64,000 nucleotides of DNA from Sebastes aleutianus (GCA_916700875.1 CAKAKS010000067.1:5522909-5586908), one strand, 5' to 3'. Shown: positions 35,672 through 50,600, counted from the stretch's first letter. Notes: a model not told the origin generated them from the sequence alone. Numbers and translations are program-made.

Positions 35672-38600
35672 GTGAGAGGGGGACAGCACTGGGGGACATC
35701 ACTGGGGGGACATCACTGGGGACAGCACTGGGGATATCACTGGGGGACATCTCTGGGGATATCACTGGGGACATCACTGGGGGACATCACTGGGGGACAG
35801 CACTGGGGATAGCACTGGGGGACATCACTGGGGGCATCACTGTTGACAGCACTGGGGACATCACTGGGGACATCACTTAGGGACATCGCTGGGGGCATCA
35901 CTGGGGGACAGCACTGGGGACAGCACTGGGGACATCACTGGGGGACAGCACTGGGGGCATCACTGTTGACAGCACTGGGGACATCACTTAGGGACATCGC
36001 TGGGGGCATCACTGGGGGACATAGATTCTGGTGGAACATTAATAATAATATGTCTATTTATAGAAACTACTGCGGAGGGAAAACATTGTGCACGTGTCCA
36101 GTGACCACACATCAACCCAAATTTCACATTAACACACACACACAACCTCACAAACACACACACGCACACACACACTCACACAGGTGGAACATTGGGTTTG
36201 TATATGAACTTTGCATTAATAGTCATTCAGTTACATTAAGAAGCTGTGGAGATATGGATGAGCTATAGGCTCTGCTTTCTGTAGAGACAATGATTGATTG
36301 TGGATTGATAAATCATATGAAGTGTTTTTATCTTATTATGGAAAGTTGACATTTGGCCCAGGCTTGTAACCATATAGTTATAGTATCATATAGGGATACA
36401 CAATCTTGGTTGTGTCAGTTAACCTTATAGAGGGCAGATTTGTTCCAAAATGAGGGGGTGGTGTCATTTCATAATAGCTGAATTTTATTGGATATAATTT
36501 TTATTTCATTATAGACATTTTATTTTGAAAATGCCCCTTTTTAATGTTGTTGTTTAATGGCATTTTATTCTAACACATTTCATCATGACATAATTTAGAA
36601 TAAGAAGAGGAACAAGACTTTATTATTCCCTCTAGAGGAAATTCATTTTTTTCACTCTCTTGTAATTTTTACACACGCATGCACACACGCACGCACACAC
36701 ACACACACACACACACAGGCCCGAAATACACATACCGGTACGCACAAACAGGACATGTATTACTGTATGGAGAGCTATCAAAGGGCTGCATCATAGGATG
36801 GCACTCCAAGCAGTTGGAGGTTCGGTGCCTTGCTCAAGGGGCACATCTGTAGTGACCAGGAAGTGAACTGCCACCTCTCCAGCTACCAGTCCACACTCCA
36901 TAACTGGTCCGAGCTGGACTTGAACCAGCGACCCCCTGCTCTGACATCCACTTTGATGTGTTGCTCCACATTAACAGAGCCCCCCTGGAAACACCTGTTG
37001 TGGAACCTAACTTTGATTAAAATTAAATTTCCCCAAGGCAAGTCCCCCCGTGATGGACTGAGCTACTGCTGTCCCATTTTTCATAATGTCCCTTTTGACG
37101 ACAGTGGTGTTGTCACCGCCCCTCTCACCTTTCAGCCAATCACGTATCCCCCTCCCTCTCTTAAAGCAGCAGTGGGTAGAAATGGAGCAAATATGATTAA
37201 AAAAAGGTTATATTTATAAAACGGTCACAATATCCTGACAGTAGTGCATGAGACGGGTAATCTGAAAAAAAAATCATGTGTCTGTGTCCTCCGGTGCTCC
37301 TAATGGCATCTGCAAGATTTCACAGACCGGAGAAAACAACCAATCAGAGCCAAGCTGGAGTCTGCCGTCTCTGAGCAGCTGTCAATCACTCGCAAAATCC
37401 AAATGGTCAAACTAGGCAGCGCTGATCAAATATGAATCAATATTCTGTTACTGTTAGGGATGCTTATTTTGAAAAATGTTCTTAACCGATAACCGACCCT
37501 CGTTAACCGATTATTAACTGTTAACCGACAAGATTAGTGCGTACTCTGACTTTTCAGAAAATGTCTACTTACGAGGTCGTGAACGTTTCAAGAGGGGGGG
37601 CGTTCATTGGGACTCTTCTCGTGAACACGGTAAACACGACCCCATTTGAAGGCACCACATGACATTGTTGTTACTTTAGCTAACAGGTGCTAACTGGCTA
37701 ATTCCGGTAGCAGTTGTTGAGCTGGCTAGCTGAAGAGGCAGGGGATATGTGATTGGCCGAAAGGGGACATGATTTGGAATAAAAAGTGACATATTAACTC
37801 CAATATAACTGTTATTATGAAAATAAGAAGCATCATTTTTGTTTTTTAATTATTACATTATTTCATGAGCTCTTGTTTAATTTAAATATGTTCAACAATT
37901 CATTCAAGTTATCATTTATTTCAGAATTATTATTATTATTATTTTGTTTAATATGGAACACCTTGCAGCTCCATACTTATCCACCATACTTGTTTGGTTG
38001 TTGTTGAGCAGTCAGTTATTTATACCACAGAGTTCTTATGGTCATCAGCATGCTGTATTTCTCAGCTTGTAGCAGGAGGATTAATGTTCAATGTGCAAGT
38101 CAAATTCATCAATTTACCAACATTATGAATGACGTGCCTCCCATTATTAACTTGTATTGCATTTTTTTATAAATGAGTTATTTGAATCCTATACTGAGAT
38201 TAGCCAACAAGAATGAATCTGCCCTCGGTCCAGTCTAGAAAGTATAATTAACGAGAACATATCTGGAGTGAACCAACACGTTAAATCAAATATTTAATGC
38301 ACTTAGGCATAACAATGAATTATCCTATATTTATCTAAGACAGATAGTTTCATGTGATAGTTGAACTGAATAAACTGAGGGACACCAACAGGTGGTCAGC
38401 CAAGTTCTCTCTCTTTTGCAGTGTTCAATTAGTACTTTATCATATATTTACTTATGATTTAATAGATTTGTTGAAATACCACTGAGTAGAAATGTACTTC
38501 TTTTACACAGCAGACATTTATGTATCAGGATTTTCATTGCTTTTTTTGTCCTGGGTAACTCTGGCACAGTTAATTGTGGAAGCATTATATGAAGGAATAT

Positions 38601-41600
38601 GTAATGTCACTATTTAAAAAGTGGAACACACACTTTTTCTTTTTTTTAGGGCTGTAGAAGTTAATGCTCCAAACTTGCGCCAAATTTTGGCGAGGAAAAA
38701 CTGCCATTTTCAAAGGGGTCCCTTGACCTCTAACCTCCAGATGTGTGAATGAAAATGGGTTCTATTTATTACTTAGGTACGTTTTGAACAGATGCAAAAA
38801 TTTGATTAATTTGCGATTAATCACAATTAATAATGGACAATCATGTAATGCGATTAATCATGATTCAATATTTTAATCAATTGACAGCCCTAATTTATAC
38901 ACATAGTTTTGTTTGGTCTCTACAAATATGATGAACTATCGTAGCTCTGGCTCCCCAGATATTTATACTATTCATATTTTTCAACAACATCAGGCTAGGC
39001 TACGATAAGCTTTCGTGACACAGCTTCATGGAAATTTCGAACAAATTTCACGTATTAGCATCTTTGCATTGACTTAGTATGTAAGTCGAAAATTGCGCTT
39101 TGAGTTTGGTGTGAACACACAATTAAATTATGAAGCCTCATTTAAAAACGTACCAAACTAAGCTGTAGGATGAATTGCTAGAGCATTAACTGGAACTTTG
39201 AAAGTGTTTACTTTTTACTCCGTATTTTATAATTCTTTCTCACCACTTCTTACTCTAGTAAAACTCAGTGCTGTGTTCCATTAATGTATGGCACTAAAGG
39301 GTTTGTGGAGCCACTTTTACCCACTACTGGTTATCTGAAACCAGTTCTGCTCCCCAGCCAAGGGGCCTCTCTCTTTCCTTCCCTCTCTATCTTTAGCTCT
39401 GTCCTGCACCTTGATGTGGAAGGAATTAATCCATCTAACTTTGTCAAATTGTTCCTAACCAATGCATTAGGATTATGCCAATCAGACTCTGTGAGACTGC
39501 TCATTAAAAACAGCAGTGCTGGTGTAATATTAGCCTGGTGAGTTAAGAGTGTGCATTTGCCAGGTAATGTGTGTACAGCGCAGTAGGTAACAACAGATCA
39601 AATGACCCCTTTCAATGTATTACAGGGGTTCATAGTAATGGACTTTTCACTGAAACTGAATTTAGTATTTTAGTTTCATTTGAACCTCTAGAACCCTGTA
39701 TAGTGGTCATTTTCCCTTGAGGAAGTAAGGACATTTCTCAAATACAAATTGAGGGGAGAAATGACTGCAGAACTATTGCTAAGTATTGCTCTCAATAGTC
39801 CTCCTTTAGTTTGGTCTCTGTTAAGCTGCTGTGGTAAATTAAAACATAATATTATTTCAAAATATTTCCCATGCTTCTGTGGAGAAGTCAGAGTTCTCTG
39901 ATTGGGATTAAATGCACTGTTGGGAGGCTATTCTTTTCAGGAAACAACTGTTGATTCACATAAGTGCTTTCAACTTCACTGAGATAGTGCTTTTAGGCTG
40001 TGCCTTTTAACACACAAACAGCAGCACATCATACAGTATGTGCTCCATATTTCAAACTGCAAATCACCATAAAGTGGCTGAATAGACATTATTGCTAATA
40101 TGTGTTAGTAAATGAATGGAACACCTCTGCATCAGTATCTTTAGAGAATATATATTGATGATATTGATGCTCATGAATTAAACTGCAACAGAATGTACAG
40201 TAGAGCGATATAGAGTACAGTACATGGGCACCACATATGATTTAGGAATTGACCTCATGTCACATTAACAGGGGTTAAACACTATATTTATTTTATTATT
40301 TATTTTTTTAGTTAGATTTACTGACCAAGAAGAGACTGAAAAATAAGGGGTAAGAGGATCCCAACCTGGGGGTTGCGACCCCCACAAGGGGTCACAAGTT
40401 AAATCTGAGGGGGATGCAAGATTCTTAAAGGGATACTTCACCCCCAAAGTGTATATATCAAGTACTGTGCCCGTGTTACCTTGAATTCTTGAAGAACACT
40501 TCTCATGCCTCCATGGTGAATGGAGAATCCAAAAACGGAGAAAAGTCTTGAATGAATTGAAGTAAATGAGGACCGCGTTTAACAAGAGCTAGACTATATA
40601 CAGTAGGTTTGGGAAGTAGAGAGCATACAACTGGATGAATGAGACTTTGATTGTGTTGATATAGTTTAGCTGTTGTTAAACGCGGCCCCCATTTACTTCA
40701 ATTCATCAAGAATGTTTTTTTTTGATTCTCCGTTCACCGTGGAGGCATGAGAGAAAAACAAAGTTTTCTTCAAAGAATTCAAGCAAACACAGGCTGAGTA
40801 CTTGATATACAGATGTTCTACATCGTTTCTATCGCGATATAGGCTAGGTCTATGTTTATTAGGCTTTAATAGGCTTTACTATGTGGTTATTTCATACTTT
40901 ATAGACTATTTATTGATTGAATTACCAGAAAACATGCTATATCGTGATATATATGGTTATCGAGATATGAAATGACCTACTGTATATCGTGAGAGAAGAT
41001 TTTGGCCATTTCGCCCAGCCCCATATTGGATGTTGTTTGGATGAGTTTCAAGCCTTTTAGAAATAAATTATATGCAAACCGAACTAAGAAAATAAATTAG
41101 TCTTTGGTTGTAGTGGTAGAAAAGCCATGGAGTCCTTACAAATGAAAAGTGAGATTGTACAGGAATAACAAAACAACAAATGTGCGGTGGAGACTTTTAC
41201 TGGGAAAGTGGCTGAATGTCCGCGACACTACACGCAGCATCTAAGTTATCTATCTGCTAAGTCAATGCTCCCGGACGGGTGAACCGGGTATTCAGTTGTC
41301 TGTTGTGCTCATACACTGCAGCTGGTGCACCGCTGCATGCGAGGCACAAATCTTTTCAGTTAACGGTTAATAATCGGTTAACGATGGTCGGTTATCAGTT
41401 AAGAATTTTTTTCAAAATTTGCATCCCTATACTCATCCCATCCAAACTGGGCTTTAGTGAATCTGGACCTTCATCTTTACTGGCTACTTGCGTGGAAGAT
41501 TTATGGCAAGTAAACATGCCGACACTAACTTACTAATGTTTTTACTAGGGATGCTCATTTTGAAAAATGTTCTTAACCGATAACCGACCCTCGTTAACCG

Positions 41601-44600
41601 ATTAATAACCGTTAACCGACAAGATTTGTACCAGCTGCAGGAGCACAACAGACAACTGAGAACCCAGTTCACCCGTCCGGGAGCGTTAACTTAGCAGCCA
41701 CGGTGCTTCCTGTAGTGTCGCGGACATGCAGCCACTTTCCCAATAAAAGTCTCCACCGCACATTTAGTTTAGTTTAGCAGGTTGTCAGCTGTGTATCTGC
41801 CCGGCGTAACGACACTCTGTCTGCCCGGATTAATGATAGCGATTGCCCAATAAACAGTGTGTGTATTTGTGCTACGTTAGCAGCTCTAGCATTGCCGGAG
41901 GCTTCTTGCTCCCCGCCGCCGCCACACACATACAGTCTGTCAGCGCGACGTAACTTTAACGAGTGTCCGCGTGTGTGTTGGCAGTGAGTGTGAGGTTGTT
42001 GGTGGCGTTCTAGCTGTGAACGTAGGTGTGGCAGTGTGTGTATAGTTTATTTGTCGCTGAATAATTGTTACGAAACTACAACTACTCCGCTCCACTCAAG
42101 CGAGCCGGAGAGACCGGAGCCGACTTCCTGTATCCTGCAACTCTGGCTCCGCCTCTTAAACGGACTGTTTGTAACCTTTTACGCGTATACATCTACCGGT
42201 TCGGGATCCCATGCTCGCTCGCATATGCGCGCTCGCGTGTGGCCGGAGTCACTGCTCCTCTGCCTGCTTGCCTTCACTAACACACCGCGCGCATATGCGC
42301 CACCTCTACACGTGAACGTGCGCTCACTCCACACTGCAGAAGAGTTAGTAGCTCTGAGAATATCTAGTGAATGTAGACGTTTGTGCAGAAATAAATGCTG
42401 CAGCTCCTCCAGACTAACAGAGGTTTCCCATGTCTTGTGAAGTGACGGGGCTCCGCAGCGAGAAACGTTATCGTGTCCGACCGGGTGCCGGTGTCTCCCT
42501 GCGGGCGCAGTCGGGAGGCGATAATGTTTCTCTTCCTGCTTCAGCACCGGCACCGACCCGCTTTTGCTGAAGCAGGAAAAGCCAACACTAGGATCAGCAT
42601 TGATTCATGGAGAGACCTCCGTCTGGTCAGCTAACATTACTGCCAAGCAACTGAAATATAGAGTGATATTGTGGTTTTAGCTGACGTGTGTCGCCTCACT
42701 GTTTTGAGCGATGCTCGTTCAGGTATATTTAGAGCGAGCAAGCCCGACGCTGACTTTCGTTGACTTAACGGCCACAGGTGTCGCTGTTAACAAGCATTTC
42801 TGAAAGTTACAAATAGTCCCTTTAAGGTGGGATGTTAAGGTGGACCAGCTTTTCTCCTTAAAGTGGCGAGCCGCTCAGCTTTTTAATTAATTATAAATAT
42901 TTATTTTAACCGTTTTAGCCGATAGCATTAATTCGGTAAAAATGCTCGGTTAACGGTTAAACGGTTAAACGGTTAATTATGAACATCCCTAGTTTTTACC
43001 ACTAAATGAATGAATTCACTCCAAGATGCTGTGAGATTTTCACTGTGTGTGAGTTTCCCAGACGGGCTCTGTTTGGACAGAAACATGTAGAATACAGGCC
43101 ACTGAGTCTTTTTCTTCTTTAATATATTCCAGTGTCTTCAGTCTGCCACTGTGGAAAAGGCTTATTCCACATAGCAAGGTAGCTGCTTGGAGTTATGTTT
43201 GGCCAGCCAACAGACTTCCCGGTGTCTCACGTTACTTCCATCTTTTAAAATAGCACATTCTCACATTCTGCAGCTGAAGCCACCGGGGCCAGATCCTCCT
43301 GAGCTTTCCTCACTGTTTCATCACCTAACAACGCTTCTGCTGCTGCTGCTGCTTTTACAATCACAACTGTTTCATATCCAAACTTCAGACTCTCAGACAC
43401 TCAGACAGACGTACAGGTGTCAGGCTCCGGGTGTGTGGTCTTGTCAGTCAGTGATTTAGTTTCGAGGCAAGCTCCAAAGATAGAAGTACATAATGAAAAT
43501 ACAATGTAGATGACCACTTTTGTATCATTTCACAGCAAAAAGATCAAGTATATGATCCCCTTACTAAAGTCTGTACCGTTGTTTTTTTTATTTAACCTTT
43601 ATTTAACCAGGAGTAAAAACTCATTGAGATTAAAAATCCTGAGTGTCCTGGCCAAGATAGGTAGCTAGCAGCTCAGTTACATGGTTGCAGACATGACACA
43701 AACATAACAATTTAAAACTAAGACAAAGAGCAAATTACAGAATCATAAGGTTTTAAAAAAACAGATGCCAGATGTACCAGATGTGGTTGCTTCCACGTCT
43801 TTTAGAGGCACTCTAAAGACACTTCGAGACAGTTGTAATCGAGTAAAGTAATTAATACGATCATTGATGGATAATTAACATCTCACATGCTTTTCAGATG
43901 CCAAATGAACCTCAGAGCTGCAAATCTAGTTACAATGTACATGCATTATGCAGAGTGATCGCAAATCAGGCCTGAGATCGATTTTGTGTCACCATTTATG
44001 GATTTCTGATGCAGGTACCACTATTTAGTTTGTTTTAAGGTTGCAAACTAACGATTATTTTTATCAATTAATCTATGGATTATTTTCTGATTAATCGATT
44101 AATCCTTTGGTTAACTTACCAATAAATAATAACCATAACTTCTAACATTAATCTTTCTACCTTTTATTCAATGTAATATAATATCATATCATATAATACT
44201 ACAATATAATATAACATATATGATATTATTACTAATAATATAATAATATTATTATGGTATTGTATTGTATTGTATGTGTCAGTGACTAAAGGGATGAAAA
44301 TGAAATATTAGAGATGAACAAAATTCATACATTGTTTGTGTAATAGCAACCGTCCAGCCTGCAGAAGTGGATTTAACTTATCACACGTGGTCTCGGATAA
44401 ACTGACGGGATGTTCTTGTCTGGGAAACAAAAAAAGTCTTGTTTGATTTATTAATTAATTATTTAATTATTATTACAATAACAGGTAACCAGGTGGCTTT
44501 ATAACAATATAATAGATATAGAAATCTACATTTTTTGCAAAACTCACAAAAACTGAAATTCTAAATAATTTCCACTTGATGTTGCCTATTCATAGATTGA

Positions 44601-47600
44601 AGCCTGCATGTTCCAGAGGAAGTTGTGTCTATTCTGAAGTTAAAGGTCCAGTGTGTAGGATCTGGCGGTATCTAGCAGTGAGGTTGCAACCAAATTAATG
44701 CCTCTCCTGTGTGCCAAGCGTGTTGGAGAGCTACGGTGACCGACGCAACAATCTGGAGCCATCTGGAGCAGAGCCAGCGTGTAGAGTGTGTGTGTTCGTG
44801 GGAAGTGAGTGGTGAAGCAAGAGATAGAGAGTGGTGGCGATGGCAGCAAGTAACGTTATCGACTCTGGCCCAATCAGGAAAAGAGTTTGGTTTGTCCGTT
44901 CTGGGCTACTGTAGAAAACATGGTGGTGCAACATGGCAGACTCCGTGAAGAGGACCCGCTCCCTACGTAGATATAAACAGCTCATTCTATGCAAACGAAA
45001 ACACAACGATTCTTATTTTCAGGTGATTATACACTAAAGAAAACATGCCTATTAATATTATATTCCATTTCTGCCAATAGATCCCCTTAATTGTTACACA
45101 CTGGTCCTCCAATAACTGAATTTAATTCCAATAAATAACGAGCATCCTGTTTAATTTATCACGTTTATAACAAACCAAATTTCATGAAAATCGGTTCAGA
45201 ATTAGGCTTAAGCGAGTTACAGTCTGCATCTCAATACACATTGTATTTGTTTACTGACGGTTAATATAAATCCAATATTCTCTGTCTTTTAGCTCCGTTT
45301 TTGGTCTCCACCAACTCCTGAGGGAAATATCTGTCTCTTTAACTGCTAAATGCTTCAAGATGTCCACCAGCTGGTCTCTAACTGTGTCTGTCTGCTGAGG
45401 CAAAAGATACAGCGTAAGATGAAAGACACAGGAACATGACGTGTTTGAATAACAACAGGAAGTTACATATCGTAGTATTCAACACAGTCAACAGCCGCAG
45501 AGGCTGTGACAGCTCATAGAGGCAATTCAAGAACTTTTAATTAAAGGGACTGTTTGTAAGAATCAGAAATGCTTGTTAACAGCGAAGCCCTGTGGCCGTT
45601 AAGTCAACGAAAGTCAGCGTCGGGCTCGCGCTTGCTCGCTCTAAATAGACATGAACGAGCATCGCTCAAAACAGTGATGCGACACACGTCAGCTAAAACC
45701 ACAATATCACTCTATATTTCAGCTGCTGTAATGTTAGCTGACCAGACGAAGGTCTCTCCATGAATCAATACTGATCCTAGTGTTGGCCTTTCCTGCTTCA
45801 GCCTCCCTACCGCGGCCGGAGACGGTAACGTTTCTCACTCCGGAGCCCCGTCACTTCACAAGACACGGAAAGCCTCTGTTGGTCTGGAGGAGCTACAGCA
45901 TTTATTTCTGCACAAACGTCCACTGTACATTTACTAGATATTCTCAGAGCTACTAACTCTTATGCAGTGTGTAGTGAGTGCGCATGCAGCAGAGACTCCG
46001 GCCCTGGAGACCACAGCTACGGTCTCCCCTGCGTACTCCGAAGGCGGCCAACACTGTTTAACAGACGGGCTTCACTAGATAGAACTTTGCGGTTTTGGTG
46101 CTTCCATGTAGTTTGTGTTGGAGTCTTGCCTGAACAGCGTAGCCACATGCGAGCGCGCATATGAGCGTGCATATATGCGAGCGAGCATGGGACACCGACC
46201 CGGTTGATTTATATGTGTAAGAAGTTACCATCAGTCCCTTTTAAGGAAGCTTGTCAAGTAATCCAGCGATAGTTGTCTGTACATCAATGGGTACACTGCA
46301 AAGTTTTAGCTCACAGCGTAACTCGCTGAATCCACAGCAATATTATCCTTCCAATTTACATCCCTCTAAGCACGATGGGAACTGTAGTTCCAGGGCACAG
46401 TTGTCTCTATTTAGTCTGAGGGGAGGCCCTCAGTGTCAGCTGTTGAAAACCCCCCTGTGATAAATTAATCTTGACTGATGTATCCAGTATGGGCCTGGAC
46501 AATCTATCAAGCTTTGGTTCTTCCATGCCTCACCGTTGGAAGCCATCAAATTGCTTTGCACAAATACTAACAAAAGGAGCCAAGCTGAATGTTATTGAAA
46601 AATATTAAGTGTGTTTCATTTCACAACTGTTTCTTATTAGTTTCTGTTTTGCTCTTCTCCCCTGTCTAAACTGTCTATTTTGTACTTTGCATGTTGTTCC
46701 TGAATCTTAATATCTTTGCTACCAGCAGAGTACAGCAGACATGATGCAATGCAGTAAAGTTCACAGTAACATTTGGGGTTTTGGTGGCTCTACCACCGTT
46801 TTACACAAAAGAACTAGGGATGCAACGATAGCTGGATCAGATATCGGTGACAATGGGGCCGATCTACTTAATTAAATTCTATGTTTACATACTATATACA
46901 TTATAGACTGGAATTTGAATTCCTGTTTACGTTTTACCTAAGTTGTTGATGCATTAAAAAGATTTGCCTTTGAATTGTAATTCCTGTTAATTTTTATACC
47001 CCCACGACAACATAGTTGTGTTCCGCGTGTCCGTCCTTCCGTCCTTCCGTCTGTTCGCGTGTCACACTTTCGTTTCCGGAGCAGAACTCAAAAACGATTT
47101 AACTTAGGAACTTCAAATTTGGTATGATGGTTGACAGTGTGGTCTAGTTGTGCCTTTTGGGGGTTAGAAGTATAGGAGATTTTATTGGACTTCACGAGAT
47201 TATCTACAGATCTGCCGCGGTACCAATCGGACAACATTCTGGAAAACAAACAGGAGGAAAGTGACAAATATCATGTGGCCCATAAATCCACAGGAAGCGA
47301 TCTGCAAATGTGAAATAGATACACAAATGTGTAGATATCACTTTACATGTAAACCTTAAAATACGTATTTACAGAGTAAGTTATGCGTATTTGCCCTGTA
47401 TTTTTGTGGATGTGACTTTACACAACACAAATACAAAAATACATGTTTGTGGATAGTGAAATATTTGCAGATCATGGTACACATTTGTGTAATGTCTTCT
47501 GTGGGTTACAACTAATAAAGTCCAATAAAAACTTCCATAAAGAAGTCCATGGTGCCCAACATTTTTGAAATTTTCCCAAGAGGGCAAAACTTTGGGCCCT

Positions 47601-50600
47601 GCTTTAACAGGGGGTCAAGCAGTGAGCGGGGGTACGCGAGCCATGCTCACTTTTGCCTTGTTTACCAAGACGCTGGTGTATGATTTATTATTTTAATAAT
47701 AATCAACAATTCACAAAATTTATATCTATGTATTTATTTGTTACATTTTATTTTACAAAGTTAGAAAAGTGATGTTTAAGTCAAGCCTGATGTTGCCTTA
47801 CACATAAAAGAATAATGCCAGTCACTTCCACACATTGAGCCATACGGTTTATTAATTAAAGACTGGTATCGGATTGGTACTCGGTATCGGCCGATACCCA
47901 AAGCCCAGGTATCGCTATCAGTATCAGGACTGAAAAAATCGGATTGGTGCATCCCTAAAAAGATTTAGGAAAAACACAGGTGTACTTAATAAAGTTAATA
48001 ATGACAGGATTCCATTAGGTGTTCCCATCCAAGGGACCTGGTATTGTGCACACTGGGTCACTACTGTAATATGGCTTACTGGGACACTTCCAGTGATCAT
48101 TAATAGTTTTACATACTGAACACCCTGTGCCTATACCACTGTAACAAGTCAACATCTCTGCTGTGAATAAGGTCTTTTCGGATGCTACAGCAAATGCAGG
48201 GGGTGTATCTATATCTTTAATATAATGTATTGAGGGTTTTCTAACTGCTACTGCTGCTGCAGGTCATCTTCATTTAGCTGTGAGACAGACAGACTCAGGA
48301 ACGGCTGATTGGCACACACTGATTAGTGATGAGCTCCTGCAGCGATAAGAGAGGTTTAAGATCAAGTGATTAAGTGATGAGGGGAATTTGCCTTCTTGAA
48401 TTTAAAGTGATTGGATAACAGCAGGAAGAAAGTGACACAAAGCCGAGATGTATAACCTAAATGTGACCGGGATGAGTACTACCTGAGCTTTTCCTTTCTC
48501 TTAATAAGCCACAAGTACGATTTTATCATTTTGTTAGCTTGGCCAGGCGTAAGTCTGTTAGGAGATCATGTGTTCGGTTGTGTGTGTACTTGTTTGTGTG
48601 TCTGTCTGTCCACAGCTAATCTCGTACACTACTGGACCCATCAACTTAATATTTTTTGTGCTCATATATGACTGTATCCTAAAGGACCTCTCGTGGTTGC
48701 GGCGATTCACATTTTTTGAAATCTCATCGACTGTTTTATAACGTCATTGACCGCTGACTCCTCGTTCCTCTTAACAGGGCAGTAGAGGCCGCAAGTGATC
48801 AACAACTGCTCCAGTAGCAAAAGGCATTTCCAGTAATCAAACAAACCTTACCTCGTCTGTTGCAGGCCACATTCTAGCCTTTGTCTTGGCTCAAAAAACT
48901 GACATCCATAGAAAATGTTGGTCTCATTGTGAACCGGAGCATCTGCAGATTAATTCTATACCCGATATGTTATGATCCACTAAAGGTCGGCACCATACGA
49001 AATTAATGAATCCCTGTTTTTGTTATCTTTGCCACTATTGTGACTGTAAGGGTGCCAGGAGGGACAAGTGAGTGAGATTCAAGTCTTCTTTGTTTGGTAG
49101 GGGAGAGGGAGACACGCCTGGTGGAGATCGGTAAGGGTGCCACTTTTCTAGTTTGAAATGCTTCTTGTTTTATGGGCCCATCAAAATACCAGTACATCAA
49201 CACACATGTTGTATCCTTCAGTCGTAACTGAACTGTTGGAAAGAGCGTGTCGACAATACTTAATGACCCGATTGACTGACCCTCTTTTGTTTACTGCTTA
49301 TTCCTGGTAAGAGTTTGGCAGGCTGTCATTTCACAGCAGTTACTCTGTGTTCATATGTCATTAACTGAAAAGTATGGCAAAAATGGTCTATGAGGTTTGT
49401 GTGTGTGTGAAACTTTAAAGATATATACATCCCACTGAAATAATTCTATTAGAGCCTGACCCATATTGATTTTTGAAGGTGATACTAATATCAAGATTAT
49501 ATTTTTTTAAAGAATTGTGAGTAGATCTTTGGCATTCTGTACAACAGCTTCTTGTTACTTAGTAGATGGCATATAGTCTATGCCACTACCAATGTGTGAT
49601 AAGCTAACATCCGCAGATAAAATCAGCTGGCCTATTACTCTTAAGTGGTGGGCACACTACCAACGTCAGGAGCGCGTGGCGGCTGCGTCGCATGGTGACT
49701 GAGTGATGCACGAGTCTGGTGTTCACACTAGACGCCTGTTGGCTGCGTGTCGGCTGGGTTTCTGCTGCTATATAATTTATATTTATTTTAGACAGAGAAA
49801 GGTTCAGAAACGTGTGGTAATTAGTAAATAATAGTAATAATCCACAATTAAAACTCCGTACTGTATTCATTCATGGAACTCTCCAAGTCACTGCTTGTTC
49901 CACATCACTGTCCGGCACATATTTCAGAATAAAAGCCTCGTGTTAACAAATGAAGGAATTCTGTGCAAAGAAAACCCGCTTCAGGGCTTTTATTTTGAAA
50001 TAAAAAGCAGGAAGTGTTGATTTAAACCCCAAACTTTATCAATTCTTGGAGCTCTCAAAGTGACTGCATGTTCCACAGCACTGATTGCTCATATTTCAGA
50101 ATAAAAGCCTCGTGTTAACAAATGAAGGGATTCTGTCTAAAGAAAAAAGGCCTGAGGGCTTTTATTTTTAAATGAAAGCAGGAAGTGTTGATTTAAAAAT
50201 AAGTCTTTACTTTTTTTCATCTCCGTAACATATTCTACAGATAAACCTCGAAACTGTAGTAAAATCTTGCAGGTATGATGTTAATATACAGTCACTAGAT
50301 CACTTTCATTGTCTGTGACATATTCTACAGATGTCTAGACATGGAAACTGTATTATGTAGCTGGTATGATGTCAATATACTGTCAATAGATCACCTTCCC
50401 TGTCTGTTGCTGCTGTGACACGCAGCTGAGACGCGAGGGGCTCGCATGAAAAATAGGCGAAAAATTCTCTCTTGCGGGCAGTGTGTCCACTCTAATCTGT
50501 TAACATGGACGCTGAAATAAAAAACAACACGCCACGCAGCCGCCACGCAGCCGCCACGCAGCTGCAACGCGCTCTTGACGCGGGTAGTGTGTCCACCACT

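Noticed and set aside
35206..35777. Minus-strand and alternate-frame open frames over jph1 exon 1
   Set aside because: Shadows of GC-rich coding sequence and of the minisatellite; no domain.
35672..35880. Extension of the jph1 exon 1 open frame to 195 codons
   Set aside because: It reads a 12-bp intronic minisatellite after a good GTGAGA donor. Exon 2 joins exactly at 35671 to continue the MORN repeat.
36900..36960. tRNA-like text (GGACTTGAACCAGCGACC)
   Set aside because: No cloverleaf can be drawn; the string is part of a LINE-tail-like repeat.
42036..42553. Open frames of 134 and 124 codons on both strands
   Set aside because: They lie within the GC-rich interior of the nested family C MITE and its host. 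The inverse copy at 45541 does not preserve the frames.
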